DNA of 64,000 nt from Streptomyces cyaneochromogenes (GCF_003963535.1 NZ_CP034539.1:1674001-1738000); one strand, 5' to 3'. Shown: positions 17,187 through 26,774, counted from the stretch's first letter. The notes: generated by a model from the sequence alone, not told the origin. Numbers and translations are program-made.

Positions 17187-18767
17187 ATGAAGACGATCAG
17201 CCACTGGCTCGCCTCGCCGTGGCGGCGCTCGACCGCCGCCACGCTGGCCGGTGCGCTGCCCGTGCTCGCCTTCCCGGAGCCGTCGCTGTGGTGGTTCGCG
17301 TATGTCGCCCTGGTTCCGTGGATCGCGCTGCTGCGCTCCGCGCCGACGGGGAAGCGGGCGCTGTACGACGGCTGGTGGGGCGGGTTCGGCTTCATGCTGG
17401 CGATGCACCACTGGCTGCTGCCGAACCTGCATGTGTTCACGTTCGTCATCGCCGCCCTGCTCGGCGCGCTGTGGGCCCCCTGGGGATGGCTGGTGCGCCG
17501 CTTCCTGGCCGGGAGACCGTCCGCGGGCCGGGTCACGGCGGCCCTCGCCGTCCTGCCGTCGGGCTGGCTGCTGATCGAGCTGGTCCGCTCCTGGCAGGGG
17601 CTCGGCGGGCCGTGGGGTGTGCTGGGCTCCAGTCAGTGGGAGGTGGAGCCCGCGCTGCGCCTCGCCTCGGTGGGCGGGGTGTGGCTGATCAGCTTCATGG
17701 TGGTGGCCGTCAATGTCGCGGCCGCCGTCCTCGTGACGGTGCGGAGAGTGTGGGTAACGGCGGTGGCGGGGCTTGTCGTCACGGCCGTCGTCACCTCGGC
17801 CGTGTGGGTGTGGTCCCCGCGACCCCACGTCGACGACCGGGTCCGGATCGCCGTCGTGCAGCCGGGTGTCGTCCCGGGCGGAGGCGCGGACCGGCGTTTC
17901 GACCGGGAGGAGCAGCTCACCCGCGAGCTGGCCGGTCAGGACGTCGACCTGGTCGTCTGGGGCGAGAGCAGCGTCGGCTACGACCTCGACGACCGGCCCG
18001 GCTTCGCCCGCCGGCTCGCCGCGCTGGCGCGCGAGACGGAGGCGAACATCCTGGTCAACGTGGACGCGCGGCGCTCCGACAGGCCCGGCATCTACAAGAG
18101 CTCGATTCTGGTCGGGCCGGACGGCGTGACCGGCGAGCGCTACGACAAGATGCGGCTGGTCCCCTTCGGGGAGTACATACCGGCCCGCTCGCTGCTGGGC
18201 TGGGCCACCTCCGTGGGCGAGGCGGCGGCCGAGGACCGCAGGCGCGGTACGCGGCAGGTCGTGATGGACGCCGGGCACGGGCTGCGCGTCGGCCCGATGG
18301 TCTGCTTCGAGTCCGCGTTCTCCGACATGAGCCGCAACCTCGCCGACGACGGCGCCGAGGTACTGATCGCCCAGTCCGCGACCTCGACGTTCCAGCAGAG
18401 CTGGGCCCCCGAGCAGCACGCCTCGCTCGCCGCGCTGCGCGCCGCCGAGACCGGCCGCCCGATGGTGCACGCGACGCTGACCGGCGTCTCCGCCGTGTAC
18501 GGCCCGAGCGGGCAGCGCATCGGTTCCTGGCTGAGCACGAGCGCGAGCACGAGCGCCGTCTACGAGGTGCCGCTGTCCGCCGGTGTCACGCCGTACGTCC
18601 GCTTCGGCGAGTGGCCGGTGCAGGCGGCGCTGCTGATCATCGCCGTCTGGGGCGTGAGCGAGGGCATCCGGACCCTGCGGCCCCGGCTCAGGCGGCCCGC
18701 TGCTCCTGAACCGCCCGCACGACCCGCTCGCACAACTCATGGGTCGCCAGCGCGTCCCGGGCGCTGA
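17187..18767 (+). CDS. lnt: Apolipoprotein N-acyltransferase
   Basis: 526 aa. Five to six N-terminal membrane helices (about 1-210) are followed by a nitrilase-fold domain and a final helix. The Glu-Lys-Cys triad is visible: E in VVWGESSVGYD, K in RYDKMRLVPFGEYIPARS and C in PMVCFESAFSDM. It adds the N-acyl chain to the lipid-modified cysteine of lipoproteins at the outer face of the membrane. ATG at 17187 has GGAG upstream. The 3 prime end overlaps the convergent oxidoreductase gene by 80 bp, an unusually long convergent overlap. Confidence 0.93.
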   Translation: MKTISHWLASPWRRSTAATLAGALPVLAFPEPSLWWFAYVALVPWIALLRSAPTGKRALYDGWWGGFGFMLAMHHWLLPNLHVFTFVIAALLGALWAPWGWLVRRFLAGRPSAGRVTAALAVLPSGWLLIELVRSWQGLGGPWGVLGSSQWEVEPALRLASVGGVWLISFMVVAVNVAAAVLVTVRRVWVTAVAGLVVTAVVTSAVWVWSPRPHVDDRVRIAVVQPGVVPGGGADRRFDREEQLTRELAGQDVDLVVWGESSVGYDLDDRPGFARRLAALARETEANILVNVDARRSDRPGIYKSSILVGPDGVTGERYDKMRLVPFGEYIPARSLLGWATSVGEAAAEDRRRGTRQVVMDAGHGLRVGPMVCFESAFSDMSRNLADDGAEVLIAQSATSTFQQSWAPEQHASLAALRAAETGRPMVHATLTGVSAVYGPSGQRIGSWLSTSASTSAVYEVPLSAGVTPYVRFGEWPVQAALLIIAVWGVSEGIRTLRPRLRRPAAPEPPARPARTTHGSPARPGR

Positions 18768-19596
18768 GCACCTTGCCCGCGCGCACGGCGTCGAGGAAGG
18801 CCAGCACCGCCTGCTCGATGCCGCGTTGCCGGGCCACCGGCACCCAGTCCCCGCGCCGCCGCACGGTCGGCTGGCCCTTGTGGTCGACGACCTCGGCGAG
18901 GTTCAGCACCTGACGCTTGGTGTCCTGCCCGGAGACCTCGAGGATCTCCTCGGCCGAGCCGCTGAGCCGGTTCATCACGCCGAGCGCGGTGAAGCCGTCC
19001 CCGCAGAGCTGCAGCACGACATGGTGCAGCAGCCCGCCCTCGACGCGGGCCCGCACGGTCATGTCGTCGACCGGCCCGGGCACCAGGAAGCGCAGGGTGT
19101 CCACGACGTGGATGAAGTCGTCCAGGATCATCGAGCGCGGTTCCTCCGGCAGCCCGATCCGGTTCTTCTGCATCAGGATCAGCTCGCGAGGATGATCGGC
19201 GCACTGCACATAGCCGGGCGCGTAGCGCCGGTTGAAGCCGACGGCGAGGCTCACATCGCGCCGCTCGGCGAGCACCACCAGCCGCTCGGACTCGGCGAAG
19301 CGGTAGGCGAGCGGCTTGTCGACATACGTCGGCACACCCGCCTCCAGCAGCCGGGTCACGATCTCCGGGTGGGCGACGGTGGGCGCGTGCACGAAGGCGG
19401 CGTCGAGACCCTGGGCAAGGAGTGAGTCGAGGTCCTCGTGCCGCTGCTCCGGCGGCAGGTGGAGGCCGTCGGCGACCCGGGCGAGCGTGGCGGGCGTACG
19501 GGTCTGCAGATGCAGTTCGACCCCGGGCCGGCCGCCTAGCACCGGCAGGTAGGCCTTCTGCGCGATGTCACCGAGTCCGATGCAGCCGACTTTCAC
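18688..19596 (-). CDS. Gfo/Idh/MocA-family oxidoreductase
   Basis: 302 aa. The VKVGCIGLGDIAQKAYLPVL Rossmann start is followed by the YVDKPLAYRFAESERL EKP-type motif and DDFIHVVDTLRFLVPGP around the usual catalytic histidine. A GGAGGAGG ribosome site precedes the GTG. It overlaps the upstream FAD monooxygenase by 29 bp on the same strand, so the two form a coupled operon under the TetR gene at 20937. Substrate unknown. Confidence 0.87.
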   Translation of the reverse strand: MKVGCIGLGDIAQKAYLPVLGGRPGVELHLQTRTPATLARVADGLHLPPEQRHEDLDSLLAQGLDAAFVHAPTVAHPEIVTRLLEAGVPTYVDKPLAYRFAESERLVVLAERRDVSLAVGFNRRYAPGYVQCADHPRELILMQKNRIGLPEEPRSMILDDFIHVVDTLRFLVPGPVDDMTVRARVEGGLLHHVVLQLCGDGFTALGVMNRLSGSAEEILEVSGQDTKRQVLNLAEVVDHKGQPTVRRRGDWVPVARQRGIEQAVLAFLDAVRAGKVLSARDALATHELCERVVRAVQEQRAA

Positions 19597-20827
19597 GGGG
19601 TGTCCTCCTCCAGCGGTTGCCTGCGGGGGCCTTCCCGGCAGCATACGGCGGCTGCGGCGGCCGCCAGTCCGCGATGCCGTCGAAGCCCCGGAGGAACAGC
19701 AGCGGCGCGGCCTTGGACAGCGCGGCGATCGTCGTGTTCCGTACGGCGATCCCGGCCCGGCCGGTCATCATGTTGAGCCGGCCGATCTTGACGGCCTGGC
19801 GGGCGATGGCGGTCGTACGCGGGAGGCGCTCCGCCGTGTAGGCGGCGAGGCCGTCGCCGACGGCGTTCCCCCGATCGGGACCAGGAGCCTGGGTGAGGGC
19901 CAGGACGACCGCGTCCTCGATGGCCTGGTTGCCGCCCTGCCCCAGCGTCGGCGGCATGGCGTGCGCGGCGTCCCCGACCAGGGCGACCCGGCCCCGGTGG
20001 TAGGCGGGCAGCGGCTCGGCGATGAGGTGGACGTCGTGGCGCAGCACGTCCTCGGGGCGGGCGGCGGCGAGGATCGCGGGGATCGGGTCGTGCCAGTCGC
20101 CGTACCGGCGCAGCAGTTCGGCCTTCTCGTCGTCGGCAGCGCGTTCTCCGCAGGGCGTGCGGGCGGCGGCGTACGCGTAGACCCTGCCGTCCTTGAGCGG
20201 GTGCGAGCCCCAGATACGGCCGCGGCCCCAGGTCTCGTGCGAGGCGAACTCGGCGCCGGGCACCGGGATGACGACCCGCCAGGTGGTGAACCCGGAGTAG
20301 ACGGTCCCGGGGTGGTCCGGGAACAGTGCCCGGCGTACGGCCGACCGGATGCCGTCGGCGGCCACCACCAGGTCGGCCTCCAGGTCGCCGTCCGGGGTGC
20401 TCACGCGCGCGGGCCGGTCGGCGTCGCCCGGGTCGGCGACGACGGCAGCGGCTGCGGGACGTACGGCCTCGGCGGGAAGTCTTGCGGCGAGGCTGTTGAT
20501 GAGAGTGGCCCGGTGCAGCAGGACGAGAGGGCCGCCGAAGCGTCGGGCCACGGCGTCGGCGTCCGTCCGGGAGAGCCAGCGCCCGGACGAGGTGCGCAGT
20601 CCTCCGTCCCCCTGCCAGGCCGCGAGGTCGCGGATCTCGTCGCCGAGCCCGATGACGTCCAGCGCCCGCAGGGAGTTGGGCGCCAGGGAGATGGCCGCGC
20701 CGACCGGCTCCAGCGACGGGGCCCGCTCCAGCACGGTGACGTCCCAGCCGCCGTGGTGCAGTGCGGCCGCCGCGGTCAGGCCGCCGATGCCGCCGCCGAT
20801 CACGACGGCCCGCCTGGGCTGTGCCAT
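19568..20827 (-). CDS. FAD-dependent aromatic-type monooxygenase
   Basis: 419 aa PheA/TfdB-type flavoprotein. FAD-binding VVIGGGIGGLTAAAALHHGG is at the N-terminus. The DG motif is ADLVVAADGIRSAVRR, and the second FAD motif RVALVGDAAHAMPPTLGQGG binds the ribityl chain. It probably hydroxylates a small aromatic or polyketide-like substrate using NAD(P)H. ATG at 20827 follows GGAGG. The promoter carries two TetR operator candidates. Confidence 0.9.
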   Translation of the reverse strand: MAQPRRAVVIGGGIGGLTAAAALHHGGWDVTVLERAPSLEPVGAAISLAPNSLRALDVIGLGDEIRDLAAWQGDGGLRTSSGRWLSRTDADAVARRFGGPLVLLHRATLINSLAARLPAEAVRPAAAAVVADPGDADRPARVSTPDGDLEADLVVAADGIRSAVRRALFPDHPGTVYSGFTTWRVVIPVPGAEFASHETWGRGRIWGSHPLKDGRVYAYAAARTPCGERAADDEKAELLRRYGDWHDPIPAILAAARPEDVLRHDVHLIAEPLPAYHRGRVALVGDAAHAMPPTLGQGGNQAIEDAVVLALTQAPGPDRGNAVGDGLAAYTAERLPRTTAIARQAVKIGRLNMMTGRAGIAVRNTTIAALSKAAPLLFLRGFDGIADWRPPQPPYAAGKAPAGNRWRRTPRESRLHRTR

Positions 20828-20869
20828 GGCTCCTCCTCGCAAGGGATGCGGGTAGAGATCTCAAAGGAA

Positions 20870-20916
20870 CTACAGGTGTAGTGAAGCAGTGCACCGACTG
20901 TACTACAGGCGTAGTG
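20870..20916. promoter_or_regulatory. Paired TetR operators
   Basis: Two copies of ACTAC-N4-GTAGT (20870-20883 and 20903-20916), each extended by GAA, with centres 33 bp apart (three helical turns). They lie between the divergent monooxygenase and TetR genes. The second copy ends 21 bp before the TetR start. Confidence 0.85.
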
Positions 20917-20936
20917 AAACGGGTAGGTTGATCTCC

Positions 20937-21530
20937 ATGGCCGAACGCACCACCGTCGGCGGCACCCGCGCCGACCTCGTCGCCGACACCGCCCTCGCCC
21001 TGCTCGCCGAGCGCGGCATGCGCGGGCTCACGCACCGGGCGGTCGACGAGGCGGCCGGGCTGCCCCCGGGCTCCACCTCGAACCTCGCCCGCACCCGGCA
21101 GGCGCTGCTGGAGCTGGCGGTGCGTCGGCTCGCCCACCGCGAGGCGCGTGTCCTGGCCCTGGAGGAGATGCCGGACCCGCGCGGCGGCCTCGACGCGCTC
21201 GCGGCCGGCCTGGCCCTGGCGACGCACCGCGCCCTGACCCACGGCCGCGAACTGACCCTCGCCCGCTACGAACTGGCCCTGGAGGCGACGCGCCGCCCCG
21301 AGCTGCGCGCCTACTTCGACGCCACGGGCGCCCGCTTCCGCGACCAGCTCACCGCGCTGGTCACCGCGATGGGGTCGACCGATCCGGCCCGGCACGTACT
21401 GTCCCTGGTGGCCTGGGCCGACGGGCTGATGTTCAGCTGCGTGGCCGGGTCCTACAGCACGGAGGTGCCGAACCTGCAGGAGGTCCGGGCAGGCCTGCGC
21501 GAGCTGCTCGACGGGATGGTCGGCCGGTGA
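20937..21530 (+). CDS. TetR-family regulator
   Basis: 197 aa. The N-terminal helix-turn-helix reads MRGLTHRAVDEAAGLPPGSTSNLARTRQALLELA (about residues 24-57). An all-helical ligand domain with the TetR_C_33-like layout follows. It is divergent from the FAD monooxygenase/oxidoreductase operon, which it probably represses together with itself through the paired operators. Confidence 0.9.
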   Translation: MAERTTVGGTRADLVADTALALLAERGMRGLTHRAVDEAAGLPPGSTSNLARTRQALLELAVRRLAHREARVLALEEMPDPRGGLDALAAGLALATHRALTHGRELTLARYELALEATRRPELRAYFDATGARFRDQLTALVTAMGSTDPARHVLSLVAWADGLMFSCVAGSYSTEVPNLQEVRAGLRELLDGMVGR

Positions 21531-21613
21531 GCCCGGGCGGATGTTCGGCCTGCGAGCCCGGCGACCGGGAAAACTCCTCATGCCCCAGCCCCGCTTGAGC
21601 AAAGATTGCGGGC

Positions 21614-22126
21614 ATGACAATCGAACGCCGTGAGCCCGCCACCACCGCCGATGAGCGCACGATGCTGGAGGGCTGGCTGGACTACCACCGGCAGACCCTC
21701 GCCTGGAAGTGCGAGGGTCTGACCGACGCCCAGCTCAGGACCGCCTCCGTGGAACCCTCCGCGTTCACCCTGATGGGGCTGGTGCGGCACATGGCGGAGG
21801 TGGAGCGGAGCTGGTTCCGCCGGGTGCTCGCAGCCGAGGACGCCGCCCCGATCTACTACACCGAGGAGGACCCGGACGGCGAGTTCCATCTCGCCGAGAC
21901 GGACACCTGGCAGGAGGCGTACGCCACCTGGCAGGCCGAGATCGCGAGCGCCCGGCGCAACGCGTCCCGCTTCGGCCTCGACGACATCACCGAGGGCAAG
22001 CACCGGCGAACCGGCGAGCGGTACAACCTGCGCTGGATCTACACCCACATGATCGAGGAGTACGCCCGCCACAACGGCCACGCCGACCTGGTCCGCGAGC
22101 GCATCGACGGCGCCACGGGCGACTGA
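21614..22126 (+). CDS. DinB-family (DUF664) protein
   Basis: 170 aa four-helix bundle. LVRHMAEVERSWFRRVL and YTHMIEEYARHNGHADLVRE carry the histidines that bind the metal in DinB/mycothiol-transferase-like proteins; all three usual histidine positions are present. In actinomycetes the family includes thiol S-transferases, so mycothiol-dependent detoxification is possible. This is an inference from the fold only. Confidence 0.87.
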   Translation: MTIERREPATTADERTMLEGWLDYHRQTLAWKCEGLTDAQLRTASVEPSAFTLMGLVRHMAEVERSWFRRVLAAEDAAPIYYTEEDPDGEFHLAETDTWQEAYATWQAEIASARRNASRFGLDDITEGKHRRTGERYNLRWIYTHMIEEYARHNGHADLVRERIDGATGD

Positions 22127-22238
22127 CGTCAGCCGGGACGGGAGCGCGCCGCCCGTACGGGGTCAGAGATCACCCGTGCGGATCAACCTCCGCTCGTCCG
22201 GGGTCCCAACGGCCTCTGGACCCACCAGAGTTGCGCGC

Positions 22239-22745
22239 GTGCATCGAACGACGACCACCGCAACGCTCCTGGTCACCGTGGCCGTCACGGCCCTCTCCGG
22301 CTGTACGACGGTCCAGGGACCGAAGCCGCCCGGCCCACGGGTGCCGACACCGTCCCAGCCGCCGGCGCCGAGACCGGGCGTGCCGACGGAACGGCCGGTC
22401 GTACAGTCGCCGGCCCGCGAGGCCCTGACCCTCATCGACCCGTCCGGCCGCCCGGACCCCACGCCGTCCACCGCGCACTCCGCGTCCCCCGCCGCCGAGC
22501 TCCCGGCCAAGGGACACCCAGCCCCTCGCTCACACCCGCACCGCCCCCGCCCCGAACGCCACGAACCCCACCGCCCCGCCGCCGACCCCCCGAAGCGACC
22601 GCCTGCCAAGATCCCGGACGTGCCCGAGCCGATCCACCCCGAGGCCCCGAAGAACGCGGACGTCTGCGCGCTGGGCAGGAAGTACGGGAAGTGGCGGGCG
22701 GACAGCCCGGAGTCGAGGATCTGCGATCAGACGTACGGGCAGTAG
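22239..22745 (+). CDS. Putative secreted lipoprotein, Pro-rich
   Basis: 168 aa from GTG at 22239. The signal peptide runs TATLLVTVAVTALSG with a lipobox LSGC. About 100 residues of Pro/Ala/His-rich linker follow, ending in a small conserved-looking C-terminal segment (NADVCALGRKYGKWRADSPE, then CDQTYGQ) with two cysteines that could pair. No named domain. It is probably surface-anchored and would be a substrate of the Lnt encoded in the same window. Confidence 0.7.
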   Translation: MHRTTTTATLLVTVAVTALSGCTTVQGPKPPGPRVPTPSQPPAPRPGVPTERPVVQSPAREALTLIDPSGRPDPTPSTAHSASPAAELPAKGHPAPRSHPHRPRPERHEPHRPAADPPKRPPAKIPDVPEPIHPEAPKNADVCALGRKYGKWRADSPESRICDQTYGQ

Positions 22746-22806
22746 GGGGAAGCGCGAGGCGGGGTCGAGCGGCTGGCGCAGCCTTCGGTCGGCCGTACAA
22801 CGCGGC

Positions 22807-23262
22807 CTACGTCCCCTCCCCCAGCCACCCCTCCAACCGCCGGATCTCCGCCCGCACCCCGTCCCCGTACCCGTCGTCCCCCAACACCCCCGCCGCCCCC
22901 CGCGCCCGGCGCAGATGCACGCGCGCGGCCTCCGCGCGGCCGAGCTTCACGTAGTCGGCGGCCAGGTTCAGATGCAGCGAGGGATACAGCGCCCGCAGGC
23001 CCGGGGCACTACCCGCCCCCTCCGCCTCGGTCAGCGCCCGCAGATCCCACGCCAGCTCGTCCGAGGGGTCGTCCTGCGTGTCCGCCAGGTAGTGCGCGAG
23101 CGTGCACCGGTGCAGGGGGTCGCCGTCCTCGCCGAGCTCCGTCCACAGGTCCAGCAACCGGTGCCGGGCCTCTTCCCGGTCCCCCGCGTGATGGAGGATG
23201 ACGACCTGTCCGATCCGCGTCAGCACCGCGTCCGGTGCCGCCTGCTCCCGCTGCTCCGCCAC
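22807..23262 (-). CDS. TPR-like helical protein
   Basis: 151 aa from GTG with GGAGGA upstream. It is all helical, with tetratricopeptide-like spacing: HHAGDREEARHRLLDLW, CTLAHYLADTQDD, PSLHLNLAADYVKLGRAEAA. No catalytic signature. It may be a protein-interaction module. Its convergent neighbour, the lipoprotein gene, ends 62 bp away. Confidence 0.75.
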   Translation of the reverse strand: MAEQREQAAPDAVLTRIGQVVILHHAGDREEARHRLLDLWTELGEDGDPLHRCTLAHYLADTQDDPSDELAWDLRALTEAEGAGSAPGLRALYPSLHLNLAADYVKLGRAEAARVHLRRARGAAGVLGDDGYGDGVRAEIRRLEGWLGEGT

Positions 23263-23383
23263 CGCGTCCTCCGGACCCCTCGTCGGATGATCCCTCCGAC
23301 GCTAACGGCCCCCACCGGCGATCCGGGTCAGGCGGCTCCGTACGGCACCGGGCCGGTCCGTCGCGGAACCGGCCCCGCGGGGG

Positions 23384-24067
23384 TCAGCCCAGGTCCTGGA
23401 TCTGCCAGTCGATCGGCTCGTGCCCCTGCCGGGCCACCGCCTCGTCGATCTGCGTGAACGGGCGGGAGCCGAAGAACTTCTTCGCCGACAGCGGCGAGGG
23501 GTGCGCCCCCTTGACCACCACGTGCCGTGTCTCGTCGATGAGCGGGAGCTTCTTCTGCGCGTAGTTGCCCCACAGCACGAACACCGCGGGGGCGGGCCGG
23601 TCGGCCACCGCGCGGATCACGGCGTCGGTGAACTTCTCCCAGCCCTTGCCCTTGTGCGAGTTCGCCTCGCCGCCGCGGACCGTCAGCACCGCGTTGAGCA
23701 GCAGGACGCCCTGCTCGGCCCACGGCATGAGATAGCCGTTGTCCGGGACGGGGTGGCCGAGCTCCTCCTTCATCTCCTTGTAGATGTTGCGCAGGGAGGG
23801 CGGCGTCTTCACTCCGGGGCGGACCGAGAAGCACAGGCCGTGGCCCTGGCCCTCGCCGTGATACGGGTCCTGGCCGAGGATCAGGACCTTGACCTTCTCG
23901 TAGGGCGTCGCCTCCAGCGCGGCGAAGACCTCCTCGCGCGGAGGGTAGACGGGACCCTTCGCCCGCTCCTCCTCGACGAACTCCGTCAGCTCCTTGAAGT
24001 AGGGCTGCTGCAGCTCGTCGCCCAGAACCCCGCGCCAGGACTCGGGCAGCATGGCGATGTCGGTCAC
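23384..24067 (-). CDS. ung: Uracil-DNA glycosylase
   Basis: 227 aa. It removes uracil from DNA. VLILGQDPYHGEGQGHGLCFS contains the water-activating aspartate motif GQDPYHG, and HPSPLSAKKFFGSRPF is the DNA-intercalation loop with the catalytic histidine. GTG at 24067 is preceded by AAGGAAG. Full length for family 1 UDG. Monocistronic. Confidence 0.96.
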   Translation of the reverse strand: MTDIAMLPESWRGVLGDELQQPYFKELTEFVEEERAKGPVYPPREEVFAALEATPYEKVKVLILGQDPYHGEGQGHGLCFSVRPGVKTPPSLRNIYKEMKEELGHPVPDNGYLMPWAEQGVLLLNAVLTVRGGEANSHKGKGWEKFTDAVIRAVADRPAPAVFVLWGNYAQKKLPLIDETRHVVVKGAHPSPLSAKKFFGSRPFTQIDEAVARQGHEPIDWQIQDLG

Positions 24068-24208
24068 GTCAACTTCCTTACGGTGTGCGGCAGACGATGT
24101 ACGGTCCACGACCAGCGGTCGCTTCCAGGTCTCAGAACCTACAGGCGACCACTGACAATCGCTGCGCGGACCGCACATCCCGACAGGCCGCCCCGCCGGT
24201 GGGTCTCC

Positions 24209-25789
24209 CTACCAGCTGGTCTTGCGGTACAGCTCCCCCACCAGCATGATCGTCGACGGGTCCAGCGCCCGCTCCGCGCCGGAGATCTCCGAGCTCGCGG
24301 CCACGTACTGCCGGCCCTGCCACAGCGGCAGCAGCCGCGCGTCGTCGACGAGGATGCGCTGGGCGTCCTCGAAGTCCTTGACCACGTTGGCGCGGTCGCT
24401 CTGGGCGCGGGAGCTGGGCAGCAGAGTCTCGGTGATCTTGGGCGTCACGTAGGGCGTGCCGAGGGCGTTCTGCTTGCCGACGAAGGGCGCGATGAAGTTG
24501 TCCGCGTCCGGGAAGTCGGGGAACCAGCCGCGCCCGAACACCGGGTACTCGCCGTTCTGGTAGCCGGTGACATACGTCTTCCAGGGACGGCTCTTGAGGG
24601 TGATCTTGAAGAGCCCGGACTCCTCCAGCTGGCTCTTCAGCTCCTCGAACTCGCCCTTGGTGGCGGAGCCGTAACGGTCGCTGGTGTACCAGAACTCCAG
24701 CGGGACGGGGGCCGAGATGCCCGCCTCGGTGAGGATGTCGCGGGCCTTGGTCGCGCTGGGGTCGCCGTAGTCGTCGAAGAAGCCCGTGGTGTGGCCGGTC
24801 AGGCCCTTGGGGACCATGGAGTACAGCGGCTCGACGGTGTCCTTGTAGACCTTGTGGGCGATCGCCGGGCGGTCGACGAGCTGGGCGATGGCCTTGCGGA
24901 CGGCGGACTTGCCGGCCATGGGGTCCTTGGGGTTGAACACCAGGTAGTTGATCTCGGTGCCGGAGCCCTCTATCAGCTGGAGTTCGTCCTTGTCGTCGGC
25001 CTGGAGGTCGACGATGTCATCGGCGTCGAGACCGCGGATGGCGACGTCGAGCTCCTTGTCGCGCAGCGCGCCGACCATGGTGGGCGAGTCCTGGAAGTAC
25101 CGGATCGTCACCGCGTCGTTCTTGCGTTCCGCGTACCCCTGGTAGGTCTCGTTCTTGAGGAGCTCGGCCTCCTTCCCCTCGTCGTAGGACTCGAGGGTGT
25201 ACGGCCCGGACCCGACGATGCTGTTGTCCTCGCGCAGCTTGTCCGCCGGGTAGTCCTCGGGGTCGACGATCGACATGGCGGGCGTGGCGAGCACGAACGG
25301 AAAGGTGGCGTCGGCCTTGTTGAGGTGGAAGACGACCTCGCGGTCGTTGAGCACCTGGACCCGGTCGAGACTGCCGAGCAGACCGGCGGGACCGCCGTTG
25401 ACGTTGATCTCCCGGATGCGGTCGATCGAGTGCTTGACCGCCTTCGCGTCGAGCGCGTGCCCGTCGGAGAACTTCAGGCCCTCGCGCAGCTCGCACTTGT
25501 ACTTCATGTTCGAGTTGTCGGTGAATTGGCAACTCTCGGCCGCGTCGGGCTCGGGCTCGCTCGCTCCGGCGGGGTAGCTGAGCAGCGTCTGGTAAATGTT
25601 GCGGAACAGTTCCCAGGAGCTGTCCCAGGCCGCGGCGGGATCAAGGGTGCTGGGGGCGGCGGTCGTCCCCACGACGATCGGTCCCGCCTCCTCCGTCGAA
25701 TCGGACGAGAGAACACCGCACCCTGCCACCAGGGACGATATGGACGCGATGGCCGCCACCTGCCGCAGGCGTCGGATCCGGTTGAACAC
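24209..25789 (-). CDS. Family 5 ABC substrate-binding lipoprotein
   Basis: 526 aa. The signal peptide with lipobox VAGC is near residue 23. The mature part begins with GPIVVGTTAAPSTLDPAAAWD and continues with the SBP_bac_5 signature LREGLKFSDGHALDAKAVKHS and GSGPYTLESY. It would bind peptides or nickel-type ligands outside the cell. GTG at 25789 gives the better spacing to GAGGAG (7 nt); GTG at 25795 is almost touching it. No permease or ATPase genes are adjacent, so it is an orphan binding protein. Confidence 0.9.
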   Translation of the reverse strand: MFNRIRRLRQVAAIASISSLVAGCGVLSSDSTEEAGPIVVGTTAAPSTLDPAAAWDSSWELFRNIYQTLLSYPAGASEPEPDAAESCQFTDNSNMKYKCELREGLKFSDGHALDAKAVKHSIDRIREINVNGGPAGLLGSLDRVQVLNDREVVFHLNKADATFPFVLATPAMSIVDPEDYPADKLREDNSIVGSGPYTLESYDEGKEAELLKNETYQGYAERKNDAVTIRYFQDSPTMVGALRDKELDVAIRGLDADDIVDLQADDKDELQLIEGSGTEINYLVFNPKDPMAGKSAVRKAIAQLVDRPAIAHKVYKDTVEPLYSMVPKGLTGHTTGFFDDYGDPSATKARDILTEAGISAPVPLEFWYTSDRYGSATKGEFEELKSQLEESGLFKITLKSRPWKTYVTGYQNGEYPVFGRGWFPDFPDADNFIAPFVGKQNALGTPYVTPKITETLLPSSRAQSDRANVVKDFEDAQRILVDDARLLPLWQGRQYVAASSEISGAERALDPSTIMLVGELYRKTSW

Positions 25790-25928
25790 GCGCACGCTCC
25801 TCGATCTGCCATGCCAAGGGTCGGCAAAACATACCGCAGTGTTCCGGCCGGTGGGCCTCCGGTCTCAGGAGGTCTTGGACACCTCTTCGATGACTACGTT
25901 GTCAAAGGCCGTTGATCTCCCCATACGT

Positions 25929-25967
25929 CGACACGGGCGCCGCTCGTGTCCAGCGGCGCCCGTGTCG
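25929..25967 (-). terminator. Very strong terminator hairpin
   Basis: Perfect 16-bp stem (25929-25944 with 25952-25967) and a 7-nt loop, 25 bp past the stop of the leftward SDR operon and before the promoter of the binding-protein gene. Confidence 0.92.
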
Positions 25968-25992
25968 ATATGTCGGTGTCACGTCCCGTGCG

Positions 25993-26754
25993 TCAGCCGA
26001 CGCCGGCGTTGAGGAAGATGCCTCCGTCGACGACGAGCGTCTGCCCGGTGACCCAGGCCGACTGCTCCGAGGTGAGGAACGCGGCGGCGCCGCCGATGTC
26101 GGAGGGCACGCCGAGGCGGGCCAGCGGGTAGGCCGCGGCGGCCTCCTCCTCGCGGCCCTCGTACAGGGCCTGCGCGAACTTGGTCTTCACCACGGCCGGG
26201 GCGATCGCGTTGACCCGCACCTTGGGCGCGAACTCGTGCGCCATCTGCTGGGTGAGGTTGATCATCGCCGCCTTGCTGACGCCGTAGGCGGCGATGAAGG
26301 GCGAGGGCGCGATGCCCGCGACGGAGGCGATGTTGACGATCGCGCCGCCGTTGTCCTTCTGCCAGGCGTGCCAGGTCTTCTGCGCGAAGCCGAGCGCCGA
26401 GATCACGTTGGTCTCGAAGACCTTGCGCGCGACACCCAGATCGAGGTCGGCGAGCGGCCCGAACACCGGGTTGGTGCCGGCGTTGTTGACCAGGTAGTCG
26501 ACCCGGCCGAAGGCCTCCATGGCGCGCTCGACGGCGACGGCCTGGTGGGCCTCGTCGTGCGCCTTGCCGGCCACGTAGACGGCGCGCTCGGCGCCGAGCT
26601 GCTCGACGGCCTCCTTGAGGGCGTCCTCGGTGCGGCCGGTGATGACGACGCGGTCGCCGCGCGCGACGAGCGCCTCGGCAACGCCGTAGCCGATGCCGCG
26701 GCTGGCGCCCGTGACGAGGGCGACCTTGCCGGAGAGTTCAGGCAGTGCAGTCAT
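25993..26754 (-). CDS. Short-chain dehydrogenase/reductase
   Basis: 253 aa classical SDR. The cofactor motif TGASRGIG is at residues 15-22 and the NNAG motif at about 92. The catalytic residues are Ser in IVNIASVAG, then YGVSK (Tyr and Lys). Arg in GRTED after strand 2 favours NADPH. It follows the second SDR by 20 bp in the same operon and ends before the strong terminator. FabG-like, but the substrate is unknown. Confidence 0.9.
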   Translation of the reverse strand: MTALPELSGKVALVTGASRGIGYGVAEALVARGDRVVITGRTEDALKEAVEQLGAERAVYVAGKAHDEAHQAVAVERAMEAFGRVDYLVNNAGTNPVFGPLADLDLGVARKVFETNVISALGFAQKTWHAWQKDNGGAIVNIASVAGIAPSPFIAAYGVSKAAMINLTQQMAHEFAPKVRVNAIAPAVVKTKFAQALYEGREEEAAAAYPLARLGVPSDIGGAAAFLTSEQSAWVTGQTLVVDGGIFLNAGVG

Positions 26755-26774
26755 GTCCGTGTTCTCCCTGATCC

